Source: Diphasiastrum complanatum (lineage: Eukaryota > Streptophyta > Lycopodiopsida > Lycopodiales > Lycopodiaceae). Taken from it: a stretch of DNA of 64,000 nucleotides. The stretch covers positions 3,773,547-3,837,546 of the forward strand of contig CM055108.1 of NCBI GenBank assembly GCA_029204225.1, given 5' to 3'. This document shows, piece by piece, positions 23,501 to 34,474 of the stretch; positions within the stretch are counted from its first letter, which is position 1; every line of letters starts with the position of its first letter. A program made the position numbers and the translations under genes. Under the pieces are notes generated by a model, which was not told the DNA's origin, did not search any database, and saw only the letters and a program-made list of their open reading frames with translations.

Positions 23501-26379
23501 TTTGAAATAGTCTTCTTGTGTTTGAGGACTCACGTGCAAATTTGTTAGTCTTCTATTTTCACAAAATACCACTAGGTGCAAACTTTGATGGCCCATAAAC
23601 CACGACTACCTTCAAAAAATTGTGTGGGTATAGTGAACTAAACTCCTAAAAACTAGCAAAATGTTATTATCATGGTGGTATCCAAACAAAAATGGTACAA
23701 CTTTGAAGATGGGGACTAATATTTGAGATACTTGTGACAATGATCTATAAAGTTTAATTTCTAGTCTATCGTTGGATTGTCTATTTTATAGTTGCACAAT
23801 CATCTAAAGTGAGAGTGGTTGTCATGGGTGTCCTTACCTTAGATATTCTCTTTATATCCATGGTAGATGTATGATAAAAAGTTATTTTCATTTCCAAGTC
23901 TCTTTTTTAGTCTTGTGTTATACAAAGAACACTTAGATAAAGACTATTTCTTTATCTTTCAAAGAAAGAACAACACACAACCAGCTTAACATGACTACCA
24001 AAATATACTCCATTCACATAGCAAGGATTAACTACTCTACCCACTTTAAGTACTTAATTAGATAATAATTTGATATGAGAATTCAATAGAATCTCTTCAT
24101 CCAAACTATCAATACAATATTACAAAATATACTTGACATTATAATGATACACGTAAGTGATGTTATCTTGTTCTATATTTGTGATTTTTAAACCATTGAG
24201 AATCAAGACTTTCAATTTGTCAAAAATAATAATAGAAATTGAAATCCCTCACCCGGAGAGAAAAAAATAAATAGGCCCTTGAAGTAGGACATGTAGATAG
24301 ATTTTATAAAAAATTAATAAGTTCAAGGTTTTGAAGCCCCTTTGTAGTATTGCAAACGAGATATCGAAGGTCTTTGTTCTCTTTGCACATTTGATTTGAA
24401 AGGTGAAGAAAACTAATGAGTGATCCTAAAGGAGACATGTACATGCATTTTAAATAAAAATGTGTAACTTAGAACTGTCATGGGGAGCTAGGACAACCAA
24501 GTAAGTTTTCTACATTCAACCACTTGCTCAAGTATTTTTCAAAGTCTAGTAGCTAAAATAGAAAATAAAATTACAATTATGATACGTGTTGGGGCATAGG
24601 TTAGTCATATTGTGATTCTTATACTATGGTTAGGAGGTATTTTTTACTAGAATGATGTGATTATATTATGTTCAGAAGCCTAGCTCATAAGGGCGTGTGC
24701 AAGGTCCCAAATCAAAGACATGGTCTCACTCTCACAAGTGAAATCGCTAAGCATGATCATTAATAGGTGGTCGCTTTCAACCTTTCATGAAATTTTTTTT
24801 CAAACTCAACAATAGGGTCAGTCTAGAGTTTGAGCTTGCAATCGATATAGCGGTGTAAGAATGTTTTATTAAAATGGCCACATTTGCAACAACTTTTATC
24901 CACATTGCGTCTATACTTACATTTAAGAAAAAGAGCATGTAATAAAATTCTATTAGATTTCTAGGGCTTGGGCTTTCAAATCTTGGAATTTTTCCTATCC
25001 TAGCTATTATTCCTCATTTGCACTTCCAATTTGGTGTTAAACAATTAATCAATCAAAAAATTCCCATAAGCCATTGTATAAACCTTATCATAGGTACTTT
25101 GATTAACCTTATCTACATTGCAACAAGTCCACAAGGTTTTATTGATCCTCACTTTTACTGAGGAAACTTCTAATGTTGAAGTGGTTTAAAAGGTAGTTAA
25201 TTTCTTTATGAATAAGAGCATTATTGGGAAAGGGATTCAAGTGCTTCCAGTTGAATATACCTTCCTTGGAAAGCTTATAACTAAATCTTGGCTTTATGTC
25301 CTAATGAGGCTTTTTGTTCAAGGTGATGATTTTGGAATATAAGAAAGGCTATGTATTGGACTTTTTGTTGTTCTTGTTTCAATAGTATTGGTTATAGAGG
25401 TATAGGACTTTTTTAAAAGCTTCATATATTTTTGGGCCTTTCGCTTGTATATTTTAGGAACTGAAGCATTGAAAGTTTATTAAATTTATTGGTAAAATAC
25501 TAATTCTAGGAGGGCATTAATGAGTTTGCTCCAACTTTAAAGTTACCTCTTGAAAAATGGATCTTTCTCCATATGAGGATAAATGAGGTAGTGTTTCTTC
25601 TAATAGGCCAGTTCCTCCCAAATGGGATTGAGCAATATAAACATCTTAGTTACGCGATCCAGGTTAATCATTCGAAAGGAATTTCTTGTGACTTTGCTTG
25701 AGTCCAATATTGAGTGGAGCCCTAGAACATCGTGTTGAAAATTGATTTAGCTCTAAACTCATTTGTCACAACCTAAATAATGTCTCTAATCTCTACCACA
25801 AATAGAAGCTTGTATTTTTTTTAACTATATCTGGAAAATCAACATCAAACTACAAAAATGAATGAGATTCTTGAACATTTTCAAATCTACAAAAATAAAG
25901 AAAAAATCTTGAACAAGCAGCCAATGCAAGTCTTCAAGACTTATATGGCATTTTGAACATGCAACTAACATTGTTCAACGTATGCAAACTTGCTCACAAT
26001 CTTGAACAAGCAAGTCTGTAAACTTACTCACATACTTGCATAGAGCCAACTCAACAGTGAGCATTCAATCCCTTCAAGACAATCTTGAGTCATCTTGGCT
26101 ACGATGATCTATAGATTTACAAACATTGAATAGAGCCAATTCAAAATTGAGCTTTCAATCTCTTGAAGCCAATCTCAATTCATCTTGACATTCTCACACA
26201 AGAGATCCTATTATCGAATGATAAGGATACTCACGCATCTGCTCCTTCTCTTCGATTGTTCGAGGACATTGGTCCTTCGACAATTTGAGACCTAGTTCCA
26301 TTGGTGAGAGAGCTAACTTGCAATTAACCAGATTATATCTTTGTACTTATTAATGGATCCATCTTTATTGTACTTCAAT
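22532..26379. other. AT-rich intergenic region, probably worn retroelement DNA
   Basis: No intact frame over 60 codons carries a known motif. A minus-strand Cys/His-rich patch near 24915-24850 (CCKCGHFNK) resembles a gag zinc knuckle but is isolated. The (AT)n tract is listed separately. Confidence 0.4.
23439..23498. repeat. (AT)n microsatellite
   Basis: About 30 AT units preceded by a short (AC)n. It is self-complementary and can form a cruciform or hairpin. Confidence 0.98.
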
Positions 26380-27490
26380 CTATAAATCCACTTACAAGAA
26401 AGTGGTCTCTTCCCATATGGAGGTTACACACATGATTGTGTTTACCTTCAATAGTATAACCTTCGGGTTGTACCATGTAAATGTCTTCTTCGATAACTCC
26501 ATTGAGATGTGTTGTCTATACATCCATTTGATATATTTCCAAATATGTTATAGCAGCAAACAATAATAAAAGTCGAATAAAAGAATGCTTGACAATTGGA
26601 CTGAAGGTCTCAGTGTAATCGATGTTGTATACCTGAGGAAAACCTTTGGCGACAAGTCAAGCTTTTCTTTTGTCGATGCTTCCGTCTGCTTTGTACTTGA
26701 CTTTGAAAATCCATTTGTAATCAACCACATTTCTGCTAGCAGGTAGTTCTTGACAATCGTCCATGTCTGGTTCTTGATAAGAGATGAATACTTTTTATCC
26801 ATAGCTTCTTTCCAAAGATCGACTTAGTGCCTCTTCGACAATCGTCAGCTCCTGAACAAGGTAGGCTGCAGACTCGTCTGATATACCTGATAGGTGGTCT
26901 GCTAGTTCTTGATGATCTTTTGGAGAATAGAGATAGTTGCTTATTTTTATCATACTGTAGTTGCTGAATTGCAACATCATCATCTTTGGATTCGTCGTTG
27001 ATATGCTGTTTGTCGAAAGTAGATGAGCTTGGACTTCAATGGGAATAGTCAACTGAGGAACCTCGAAGTTCAATATGTCGAACAAGTCGGCTACATCGGC
27101 TTTGTCTTTTCCTTTGAGGTCGATAAACTTATCTTCGATGAAGATGACATTCCGGCTAGTGAATATCTTTGGCTCGATGGGATCGAACAACTTGTAAGCT
27201 TGATCCGAAGTAGTGTAGCTGATGAAAATAAATTTGGTAATTTGGAAGTTGAGCTTCTTTCTAAGATTGTGAGAAATCTGTGCATAAGCAGTACATCCAA
27301 AAACTCTTAAGTTTGATAAAGAAGGTTTGGTACCTTCGAATGGTGTTTTGTTTGAGAGACCTTTAGTAAGACATCTGTTTTGAATATAGTTTGATGTTGA
27401 AACAACTTCAGCCCAGAAGGACTTCAAAGTGTCGCATGTGATAACATGAAGCTTGTCATACGAAACACATTTAATAAGCAATTTTGGGTT
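26380..27490 (-). mobile_element. Ty1/copia pol fragment: integrase C-terminal part and start of RT
   Basis: Frame 27481-26795 carries the integrase end (KSFWAEVVSTSNYIQNRC, NKTPFEG, LRVFGCTAYAQI, DQAYKLFDP). Frame 26802-26548 begins the copia RT (MDKKYSSLIKNQTWTIV). The segment 26520-26385 continues it (GVIEEDIYMVQPEGY). There is a frameshift around 26700-26650 and no YVDD box. LTRs were not found beside it. It is inactive. Confidence 0.88.
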
Positions 27491-28010
27491 TGATAGATTG
27501 TTGTCCCCAGCGATGACAGTCCATCATTTTTCTTTAAAAAAAATAGATCTGTCTGCCTCATAGGCAGCGATGGACTTCTAATCACTTTTTTCACTCTCTA
27601 AAAAAGTGTTTTCCAGTTTAATTGCAGCAATGGACCACTAGTTTTCTTAATCAACTTTTTTTTAATGGAATTATTCTATTAGGCAGCGATGCAAAAGCCT
27701 TTTTGTGAATCACATTTATACTTTAACAAACATGTGCATATGGTTGTTGTCCCCAATAATAGACAATTGGTTCATAAACAAATTTTTATTTTGATTATCA
27801 TCTTGTTGATACACCTCCTGTCCAACGATACAGTAGGTCCTAAAAGGCTTTTTAAATGAAGATTTTCCAATATACACTCTGTTGTTCCAACGATAGACAA
27901 TAGAAAGCTTTATGTTCATCATTTACTTCACAAAAAGTTTGTTTAAAACAAGGCTTAAAGGATCTAATGTTGTGTGGACAACGATCCACCATTTGAACTA
28001 ATACTTAATG
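27491..28010. repeat. Degenerate periodic repeat, unit about 60-70 bp
   Basis: A core like CAGCGATGGACCA or CAACGATAGACAA recurs near 27508, 27564, 27624, 27682, 27753, 27822, 27888 and 27979. Each core is followed by a T-rich stretch. It abuts the copia fragment at 27490. Confidence 0.6.
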
Positions 28011-29100
28011 ACACCTCTATATGTCTTTTCAAGCACTCAGTTTATCTCTTAAAGGTCTCATCATTTGTTGATACTAAATTATCATCGATGTTTTGTGGTA
28101 AGGTAGCATCTTTTATTTCTACCGCCTACTACCACTTACGTTTTCGTTCGAATTCGAACCGTGCATTACTAACTCTCTAAAAATGTACGTCACTTACTGA
28201 AACACATAAAAAGCAAGCGAGCTTGAATACTCTTCGTAAGTTACTTAGGCTTTTATTTGATTCTTAAACAAAGCTATGAGATAAAGACTATTCTTTTTGT
28301 TGTGATCTAAAGAAAAGTAAACTATTCGTGGAAACAACATGGCATCCTCTCAAGAAACCACGTCGATACGGAACCCGTCATTGCATATGCAGTACAGGCC
28401 ATTTGGATTAGTATGGCATGGATGTACCCTAATACCTACGTATTCGTTACAATCAACCATGGCAACACTTAACTCTGGCCAATTAAGTGCCACATTAGAC
28501 TTTTGGTGAGATACGACTGGAAAGCATGGATATGCTCAGAAGTATGGATAGTAGTGAGTGACATACCTTGTTCTGCAAGGCTCACTTGGGTTAGAATGGC
28601 ATGGATTTGCCTAACACCAGCAGACATGTCCACACCAAGTCTTTTAGCTAAAAAGAATATAAAAGGTTAAAACTATTCATACTCTGTGTAAAAATAAATA
28701 CTAACTAGTATGAAACAATTGTTTGTAAACTGATCAGCATGGCACAAGCCCTGATACGATAATATTAGGGCTTCGCCTATCGCTAAAAACATTTCTATTG
28801 TTTGGGAAGACAGGACTATAATTTAAAAATACGATTTTGACGTTAAGTGATATAGTTTCTTTTGGACATGGATAACATCTTACGGTCAGCTATGACATCT
28901 GTCTTCCCCTCTGTACTAACTCATCCGGTTTTGTGTTGTGAGATGGTGACAGGTAACATCTTGAAAGTGGTAATGCTTTATAGTGCTTTTTCAGTATTGT
29001 ATTTTCCTTTTCAGCTTTATTTTATCTCGTTGGATTATGAATAAAGGCTTCAAAAAATTTCAATCTTGCTTTGTCAAGAGGAACTAGGTGAAATTTTGTA
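28011..29100. other. Intergenic, nothing certain
   Basis: A pair of 31-32-base similar segments, each with a short TTAG/CTAA stem and a shared ATGGCATGGAT loop, lies at 28407-28438 and 28591-28622. No gene is supported. Confidence 0.4.
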
Positions 29101-29106
29101 TCTCTA

Positions 29107-29170
<64 letters not shown>
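29101..29170. repeat. (CT)n microsatellite at the left edge of element A
   Basis: Interrupted CT tract ending exactly where the LTR begins. The right side of the element also runs into CT-rich DNA, so the element landed in a CT tract. Confidence 0.95.
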
Positions 29171-29174
<4 letters not shown>

Positions 29175-29540
29175 CTAAGATTCACTAGCTATGCTAGAAA
29201 GCAAGACTTAAGCTAGAAGCAGGAAGAGAGAATGCTTAAGGAGGCTAAAGAGGAGCAATCATCATAAACTGAATAAGGAATACAATGCTGCCCTATATGT
29301 ACCCTCTCCTTGAATCAAATGGAGGATTCAAAAAAAAGGAGAGAATAGGATTTGGAGGGAAAATAGTGCGCCCTCCCAAAAGGAGGACCCCCACTCCAAA
29401 TCAACGTGAACAAGTCCTAAGAATATGACCAAATAGGGCCTAAGGCCAGTATATGAATAAAAAGGGCCCTTAGGCCTGCTTATGCATAATAAGGAATAAA
29501 AGAATGGACGCGGCGAATGTAATGAGCCAAGTCCATAACT
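29171..29540 (-). repeat. 3' LTR of element A
   Basis: Near-identical to 33758-34128 and closely related to 36917-37292 and 44163-44537. Shared landmarks are AAGCTAA(G/A)ATTCACTAGC at the left and AATGAGCCAAGT(C/T)(C/T)ATAACT at the right. Confidence 0.93.
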
Positions 29541-29879
29541 CTCCCCTACAAAAAAACAAAGCCCTCCACCGGCTAGCAAGCATAATGACTATCTAAAACA
29601 ATAATGTAAGCATGCTAAATACTGAAAAATCACGAACCAATGGAAATACTGATGGAGAGAACATAAGTCGTCACAACAGATACCCCAAAAGCATCATAAC
29701 TGTGTAAAGCAAATACTAAGCAAATACTAAAACAAAACAAAAAAAAGAATAGTCATAACTAGCCGAATCATGAAGTAGAGAGAACATCTGCAATGACATC
29801 TGTGGTAGAAGAAAGAACTAAAGCCATGGCTCGAGCCTGATCTGCCAATAATGGTGTATGATAAAAGACATCAATCTAG

Positions 29880-30604
29880 CTTTGTAGGAAACGTGAGATC
29901 GTGAGGAGCATCATTCTCAATGTCAGCTCGTAAAAGACTAACATGAAATATATCACAGGCTCATGTAGAATCAGACAACTGTAACTGGTGTGTAACAAGG
30001 CTGAGGCAATCCAAGATACAATAAGGCCCATAATAGCGTGGTGCAAACTTCTTAGTAGAAGCATGATCCTGAACAAAGTGATGACGTGCAAAGCTTAACC
30101 GGAGGTAAACCATATCACCAACCTGAAACTCAACATGATGGCGATGACGATCAATAGAAGTTTGATAGTGCTGCCGAACATGCTGTAAGTGAATAGTAGC
30201 TCTAGCAATAAGCTCGCGAGCACCGGATAAAAAGAGGCAATGGTAATTGGTGTATCATCAAGAGGAAGAGACACTCCTGGCAAAAGTGGAGCATACCCAT
30301 GAGCCAATAAGAAAGGTGAAACTCCAGTGCTGATACTAACAGAGCTATACTCTGCCAAACATAAATGCTGATTCCAATCTTTCCTTGAAGGAGAAACAAA
30401 ATGTCAAAGATAATTCTCAAGGATTTGATTAAGGACCTCAGTCTGCCCATTAGCAGTAGAATGATAAGCAGTACCCATCAGAAGCTGAGGAAGAGGACCC
30501 ATGGATGGAACAGGAGGAGCAACAATGGATGTACTCTGAATGATAAGAAGAGCTACACCCTGAGCCTTTGGCAGGCTACTCATAAACTGCTTCCCGGTAA
30601 CCAA
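29880..30604 (-). pseudogene. Remnant of G1 pol: integrase end fused to the pre-RT segment
   Basis: The 30604-30404 frame passes from a segment just after protease (LPKAQGVALLIIQSTSIVAPP) straight to GTAYHSTANGQTEVLNQILENYL, the end of the integrase core. The following frames (30450-30202 and 30358-30095) carry AEYSSVSISTGVSPFLLAHGY and the integrase tail with a frameshift. The RT, RNase H and the first two catalytic Asp of integrase are gone. The chromodomain seen in element B (VQWDGHPLEEATWEP) is also deleted, at about 29878. Confidence 0.85.
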
Positions 30605-30616
30605 CTGATAGTCACC

Positions 30617-32158
30617 CTAGGAATCAATACCAGAAACTAAATGATGTTCACCAGCATGTGTAAAAGATAGTGTCTGCTGAGAAAGATCCACAACAATAGT
30701 ACTAAGTGAAGAAAACCAATCTGCACCAAGAATAATGTCATAACACACCAGAGGAATAATATAGAAATCTGTCTCTCCAGAAAAGTCACCAATGTTATAG
30801 TCTAAGCCCTGAAACATCTGAGAGTTGATAAAAGAATGTGACCTAGCAACCTCAACACTGAGAGACTGTGTAGCAAAAATAGTTGTAGCACGAATCCTGG
30901 TGGAAATGTAACTGCTAATAAATGAATGTGTACTGCCAGTATCCACCAACGCAATATACTCTCGTCCCAAAATGCGGACACATAACTGAATAGAATGAGG
31001 ACCATGATGTGCACCATCCCAAGTAGCATAAGCAAGCTGTGCATGGCAAGTGGCGGAAGCAGGATCATCAAGAAGTGGGTCAGCTAGCTCATCAACAGAA
31101 TGTGAGTCAGGAGTATCAAGAATCTGGATATAAACATCAGAATCATCAAGAGTAAGAGCCTCATGGTAAAATATAGCGGTAGGAGGACCAGGAGGAACGG
31201 TAGTAGAAGAAGCCAAAGTAGGAGAAGCAGTGGAATGAGAGCGAAAAAAACGAGAAGAAGCGGATAAGTCATGATACTTATGCTGCAAGGTAGTAGCCAA
31301 GGAGATGGCATCTGAGAGAGTAGGAGGCCGAAAAGATGAGACATCATATCGTAAGGAGTCTCTAAGACCGGCAATAAAACGTGAAATAAGCTCTTTAGGA
31401 TGAAGATCAGTAAAAAAGTAGGAAAGCTCAATAAACTGGTCAATATAAGCAATCAAATCACTAGTATGGCGAAGGCTACAAAATAGAGCACGTTGGCGAA
31501 CCAACCACTGTGGGTCAATCATAGCCATACGAAGATCATGACGAAAAGTAGGCCATATATGTAATTCCTCACGAGTAGGCTCAGAGCGATAAATACGCCA
31601 CCAAGTCTGAGCTCGACCATCTAAACGTAATGCAGCCAACTGCACTTTTTGGGTGTCAGTCTTGGGATACATAAGAAAATAGGTCTCTAATTTAGAGAAC
31701 CAATTTTCCAAGATATTCACGTCAGACGAATCAGAATAAGTAGTAAGTTGGATGCGATTACGAAAATCACGAGCAAAATGGGGCTCAAGATTACCTAAAA
31801 AAGTATGCAAAAGAAATCCTGGTGGTGTGGAGGGAAATCCAGGTGGGGGTACAGAAGACCCGAAAGGAGACTCATAAGGACTAGCACTATATGAAGGGAG
31901 ACCAAACGTACTACCAAAAGCACCTCCTGAAGATGGAGATGGATTAGGAACAGGCGTACTCAAAATAAAAAATAAAGGTGCTTTACCAGGATGATGAAGA
32001 ATGTCTGGGGGGGGTGGTATCCCTCGTGGTAGGATAGTCTCAAGGCTAGAAAGAACACGATCAATACGACTCTCAAGATGATCCATGAGGACATCAATAT
32101 GTGTAAAATGATCATCTAAAGAGCTCTGCGGTGGGTTTTCTGATGAAGAAGTTGTCAT
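30617..32158 (-). CDS. Gag-protease polyprotein of G1 chromovirus element A
   Basis: A single uninterrupted 513-residue frame. Residues 1-50 form a short helical segment (DHLESRIDRVLSSLETILP). About 70-125 is a Ser/Pro/Gly-rich linker. About 140-300 is the retrotransposon Gag core (LENWFSKLETYFLMYPKTD, RLDGRAQTWWRIY, YIDQFIELSYFFTDLHPKELISRFIAGL). About 395-500 is the pepsin-like retroviral protease with LVDTGSTHSF (DTGS at 406-409) and ILGADWFS. I see no CCHC zinc knuckle between Gag and protease, where one is usual. Gag packages element RNA and the protease cleaves the polyprotein. The open frame stands out in an otherwise gutted element. The ATG at 32158 is matched in the copies at 10820 and about 43110. 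Confidence 0.9.
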   Translation of the reverse strand: MTTSSSENPPQSSLDDHFTHIDVLMDHLESRIDRVLSSLETILPRGIPPPPDILHHPGKAPLFFILSTPVPNPSPSSGGAFGSTFGLPSYSASPYESPFGSSVPPPGFPSTPPGFLLHTFLGNLEPHFARDFRNRIQLTTYSDSSDVNILENWFSKLETYFLMYPKTDTQKVQLAALRLDGRAQTWWRIYRSEPTREELHIWPTFRHDLRMAMIDPQWLVRQRALFCSLRHTSDLIAYIDQFIELSYFFTDLHPKELISRFIAGLRDSLRYDVSSFRPPTLSDAISLATTLQHKYHDLSASSRFFRSHSTASPTLASSTTVPPGPPTAIFYHEALTLDDSDVYIQILDTPDSHSVDELADPLLDDPASATCHAQLAYATWDGAHHGPHSIQLCVRILGREYIALVDTGSTHSFISSYISTRIRATTIFATQSLSVEVARSHSFINSQMFQGLDYNIGDFSGETDFYIIPLVCYDIILGADWFSSLSTIVVDLSQQTLSFTHAGEHHLVSGIDS

Positions 32159-32159
32159 A

Positions 32160-33742
32160 GGGACTAAGGAAGAGACAAACCTTGAGGGAGAGGACGTTTG
32201 TCATCACCCCAACTTAGTTTAACTTCCAAAATCACCAAAAATGGCCCAGAAACAGCCAATCAAGATGGAAAATAATCAGAAAATAAGGGACTGAGAAAGC
32301 AGAATAATGGACTACAAATATGCAAGGCCAATAAGTAGAAAGGTTCTAACAAAATGGAAAAAAAAAGGAAGAGGGTGTGAGGCAGCAAAATGACAAATAT
32401 GAAAGGGAAATAGGGGGCTGAAAGAAGAGCAGTATGTGAACAATTAGAGAGCAAGTAGTTGCAAAAAGGAAGTGCAAATGGGCGCAAGCAATATCTGGAT
32501 GGGTGCTGATCCGTCGTCCAATCAATAGTGCCAACAAAGAGAGGTAAAAGCTAAAGATATGACAGAATAGATGCGCCAACCAGCCACCAATCCGAATCCT
32601 TAACTCGCGCCAAATAAGCTGAAAAAAGTGCTAAAAGAGGGTGCTAGATAGCCGACAAATAATCAGCAAAATGAGCAGCAAGTCGATGGAGAAATCCGTC
32701 GAGAATGCTGAGATAATGCTGGGCAGCAACTACCAAGATCCACAATATGTTGAAAAATAGGCTAGAAAGGGTGCTAAAGTAAGGCGCCGATCAGCCTCCA
32801 ATCAATAGTCTCCAATCAATAGCAAGTTGGTGAAGAGAACCGTTGAAAATGAGACGGTCGTAGGGCGCTACGCAGCAAGTCGATGGAGAAATCCGTCGAG
32901 AATGCTGAGATAATGCTGGGCAGCAACTACCAAGATCCACAATATGTTGAAAAATAGGCTAGAAAGGGTGCTAAAGTAAGGCGCCAATCAGCCTCCAATC
33001 AATAGTCTCCAATCAATAGCAAGTTGGTGAAGAGAACCGTTGAAAATGAGACGGTCGTAGGGCGCTAGGCAGCAGGTAGCGAATCTGAAAAATGATGAGT
33101 AAAATAGCTAAAAATAATGGTGTTGTAGGGCGCTGGATAGCCTCCAATCAAGATAAAAAATAGTCAGCAAATTGGTGACGAAAAGTGTCAAAAATGATGA
33201 GGTAGCAGGGTGCTAGAAGCAGCTACCAAATCTGCAAAAATAATCAAAAGCTGCCTAAAAAATCGATGAAAGTGATGGGTTAGCAAGGCAGCAAAAAATA
33301 ATGAAGAAATCATCGAAAGTGATGGGTAGTAGGGCGCTGGACAACCACCACCAAATCTGCCAAAAAAAACCTTGGAAAAAATCGGTGAAAATAATGGGTA
33401 GTAGGGCGCTAGACAGCCACCACCAATCTGCAAAAAATGACGGAGAAAATTGATGAAAGTGATGGGTAGTAGAGCACTGGACAGCCTGCAAACAAGCTGG
33501 ACTTAGGCGCCGGAAATAATCTGCCAAAAAAAAAAAAAAATTGGCCGCCAAATTTAGCGGAGGTACTTCTGGTAACTGTTCACTAAAGCTCCGCCAAAGA
33601 AAATGCTCTGATGAGAGCTGGTCCTCCAAACTGTGCTGAATGTCACTGAAGCAAAGAGATGAAAGCCCTCAGCAAAGAAAAATCAACAAAGAAAATGGGC
33701 CCCCAATCAGAAAATCAAATCTGAAATTCAGCAATCAGGAAA
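32160..33742 (-). repeat. Leader of element A, built of degenerate tandem repeats
   Basis: From 33500 to 33060 (and in element B at 44150-43700) a module recurs about every 60-75 bases. It holds GTAGGGCGCTGGACAGCC (or a variant), a CACCACCAA/AGCTACCAA segment, AATCTGCAAAAA and GATGAAAGTGATGG. Further left, 32675-32871 is duplicated in tandem as 32872-33068 almost without change. Long frames exist on the minus strand but differ between copies, so I take the leader as non-coding. Confidence 0.8.
32675..33068. repeat. 197-bp tandem duplication in the leader of element A
   Basis: Both copies start GCAGCAAGTCGATGGAG and end TAGGGCGCTA(C/G)GC. They differ at only a few positions. Element B and the fragment at 10140 have a single copy. 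Confidence 0.92.
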
Positions 33743-33757
33743 GTGCTCCTGATACCA
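33743..33757 (-). promoter_or_regulatory. Primer binding site of element A
   Basis: The minus strand reads TGGTATCAGGAGCAC, the initiator-tRNA-Met-type site with one extra G. It directly adjoins the 5' LTR. Confidence 0.8.
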
Positions 33758-34128
33758 AGTTACAAGCTAAGATTCACTAGCTATGCTAGAAAGCAAGACT
33801 TAAGCTAGAAAGCAGGAAGACAGAATGCTTAAGGAGGCTAAAGAGGAGCAATCATCATAAACTGAATAAAGGAATACAATGCGGCAATATATACCCTCTC
33901 CCTGAATCAAATAGTGGATTCAGAAAAAAAAAATAGGATTTGGAGGGAAAATAGTGCGCCTTCCCAATAGGAGGACCCTCATTCCAAAATCAACATGACC
34001 AAGTCCTAAAAATATGACCAAATAGGGCCCAAGGCCAGTATATAAATAAAAAGGGCCTTAGGCCTGCTTATGCATAATAACAAATAAAAGAATGGACGCG
34101 ATGAATGTAATGAGCCAAGTTCATAACT
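33758..34128 (-). repeat. 5' LTR of element A
   Basis: On + it begins AGTTACAAGC and ends CATAACT, an inverted AGTTA/TAACT pair. The primer site abuts its left end with no gap. CT-rich DNA follows on the right. Confidence 0.93.
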
Positions 34129-34436
34129 CTCTCGATCTCTCTCTCTCTCTAGTGGCCTCTCTCTGACTCTCACTCTCGCTAATTCTTGATCGTGACGGGC
34201 ATCTCCCTCTTTGTGCGGATCGCGACACACAGGCGGTTGCTGATTTGTATTGCATTTCGTTAAATCGGTGACTCTCTCTCTCTCTATTGGCCTCTCTCTG
34301 ACTCTCACTCTGGCTAATTCTTGATCGTGATGGGCATCTTTCTCTTTGCGACAGAGAGGCAGTTGCTGATTTCTATTACATTTCGTTAAATCGGTGAGTC
34401 TCTCTTTCTCTCTTGCGTTGGTTGGTTGGTTGGTTG

Positions 34437-34473
<37 letters not shown>
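34129..34473. repeat. CT-rich composite: ~130-bp direct duplication, (GGTT)n and (CT)n
   Basis: 34141-34271 and 34272-34397 are two copies of a unit (GGCCTCTCTCTGACTCTCAC ... TTCGTTAAATCGGTGA). The second is shorter by about nine bases. Next come five GGTT units (34419-34438) and a (CT)n tract (34439-34472). Confidence 0.9.

Positions 34474-34474
<1 letters not shown>

Larger units (their letters stand above)
29171..34128 (-). mobile_element. G1 chromovirus element A, LTR to LTR, non-autonomous by internal deletion
   Basis: The minus-strand order is: 5' LTR (34128-33758); primer site TGGTATCAGGAGCAC (33757-33743); a long repeat-built leader (to about 32160); gag-protease (32158-30617); a short pre-RT piece joined directly to the end of integrase (30604-30404, LLMGTAYHSTANGQTEVLNQ); the integrase C-terminal domain (30450-29880); a polypurine tract GTAGGGGAG (29549-29541); and the 3' LTR (29540-29171). 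RT, RNase H, the integrase HHCC/DD portion and the chromodomain are missing compared with element B. The left LTR lacks the terminal AGTTA seen in the other LTRs, and CT repeats take its place. Confidence 0.93.

Noticed and set aside
23384-23596. Minus-strand frame with a long Tyr-Ile run
   Set aside because: Translation of the (AT)n tract.
28370-28440. Minus-strand Cys-rich EGF-like string (NPNGLYCICNDGF)
   Set aside because: Only two properly spaced Cys, a stop close by and no neighbouring exon. Probably chance.
33060-33500. Regularly spaced repeats resembling a CRISPR array
   Set aside because: Modules are degenerate and variably spaced, the genome is eukaryotic, and the repeats form the leader of LTR elements A and B.
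32260-33629. Minus-strand Leu/Ser-rich frames in the G1 leader
   Set aside because: They follow the tandem repeats, differ in frame between elements A and B, and match no retroelement protein.
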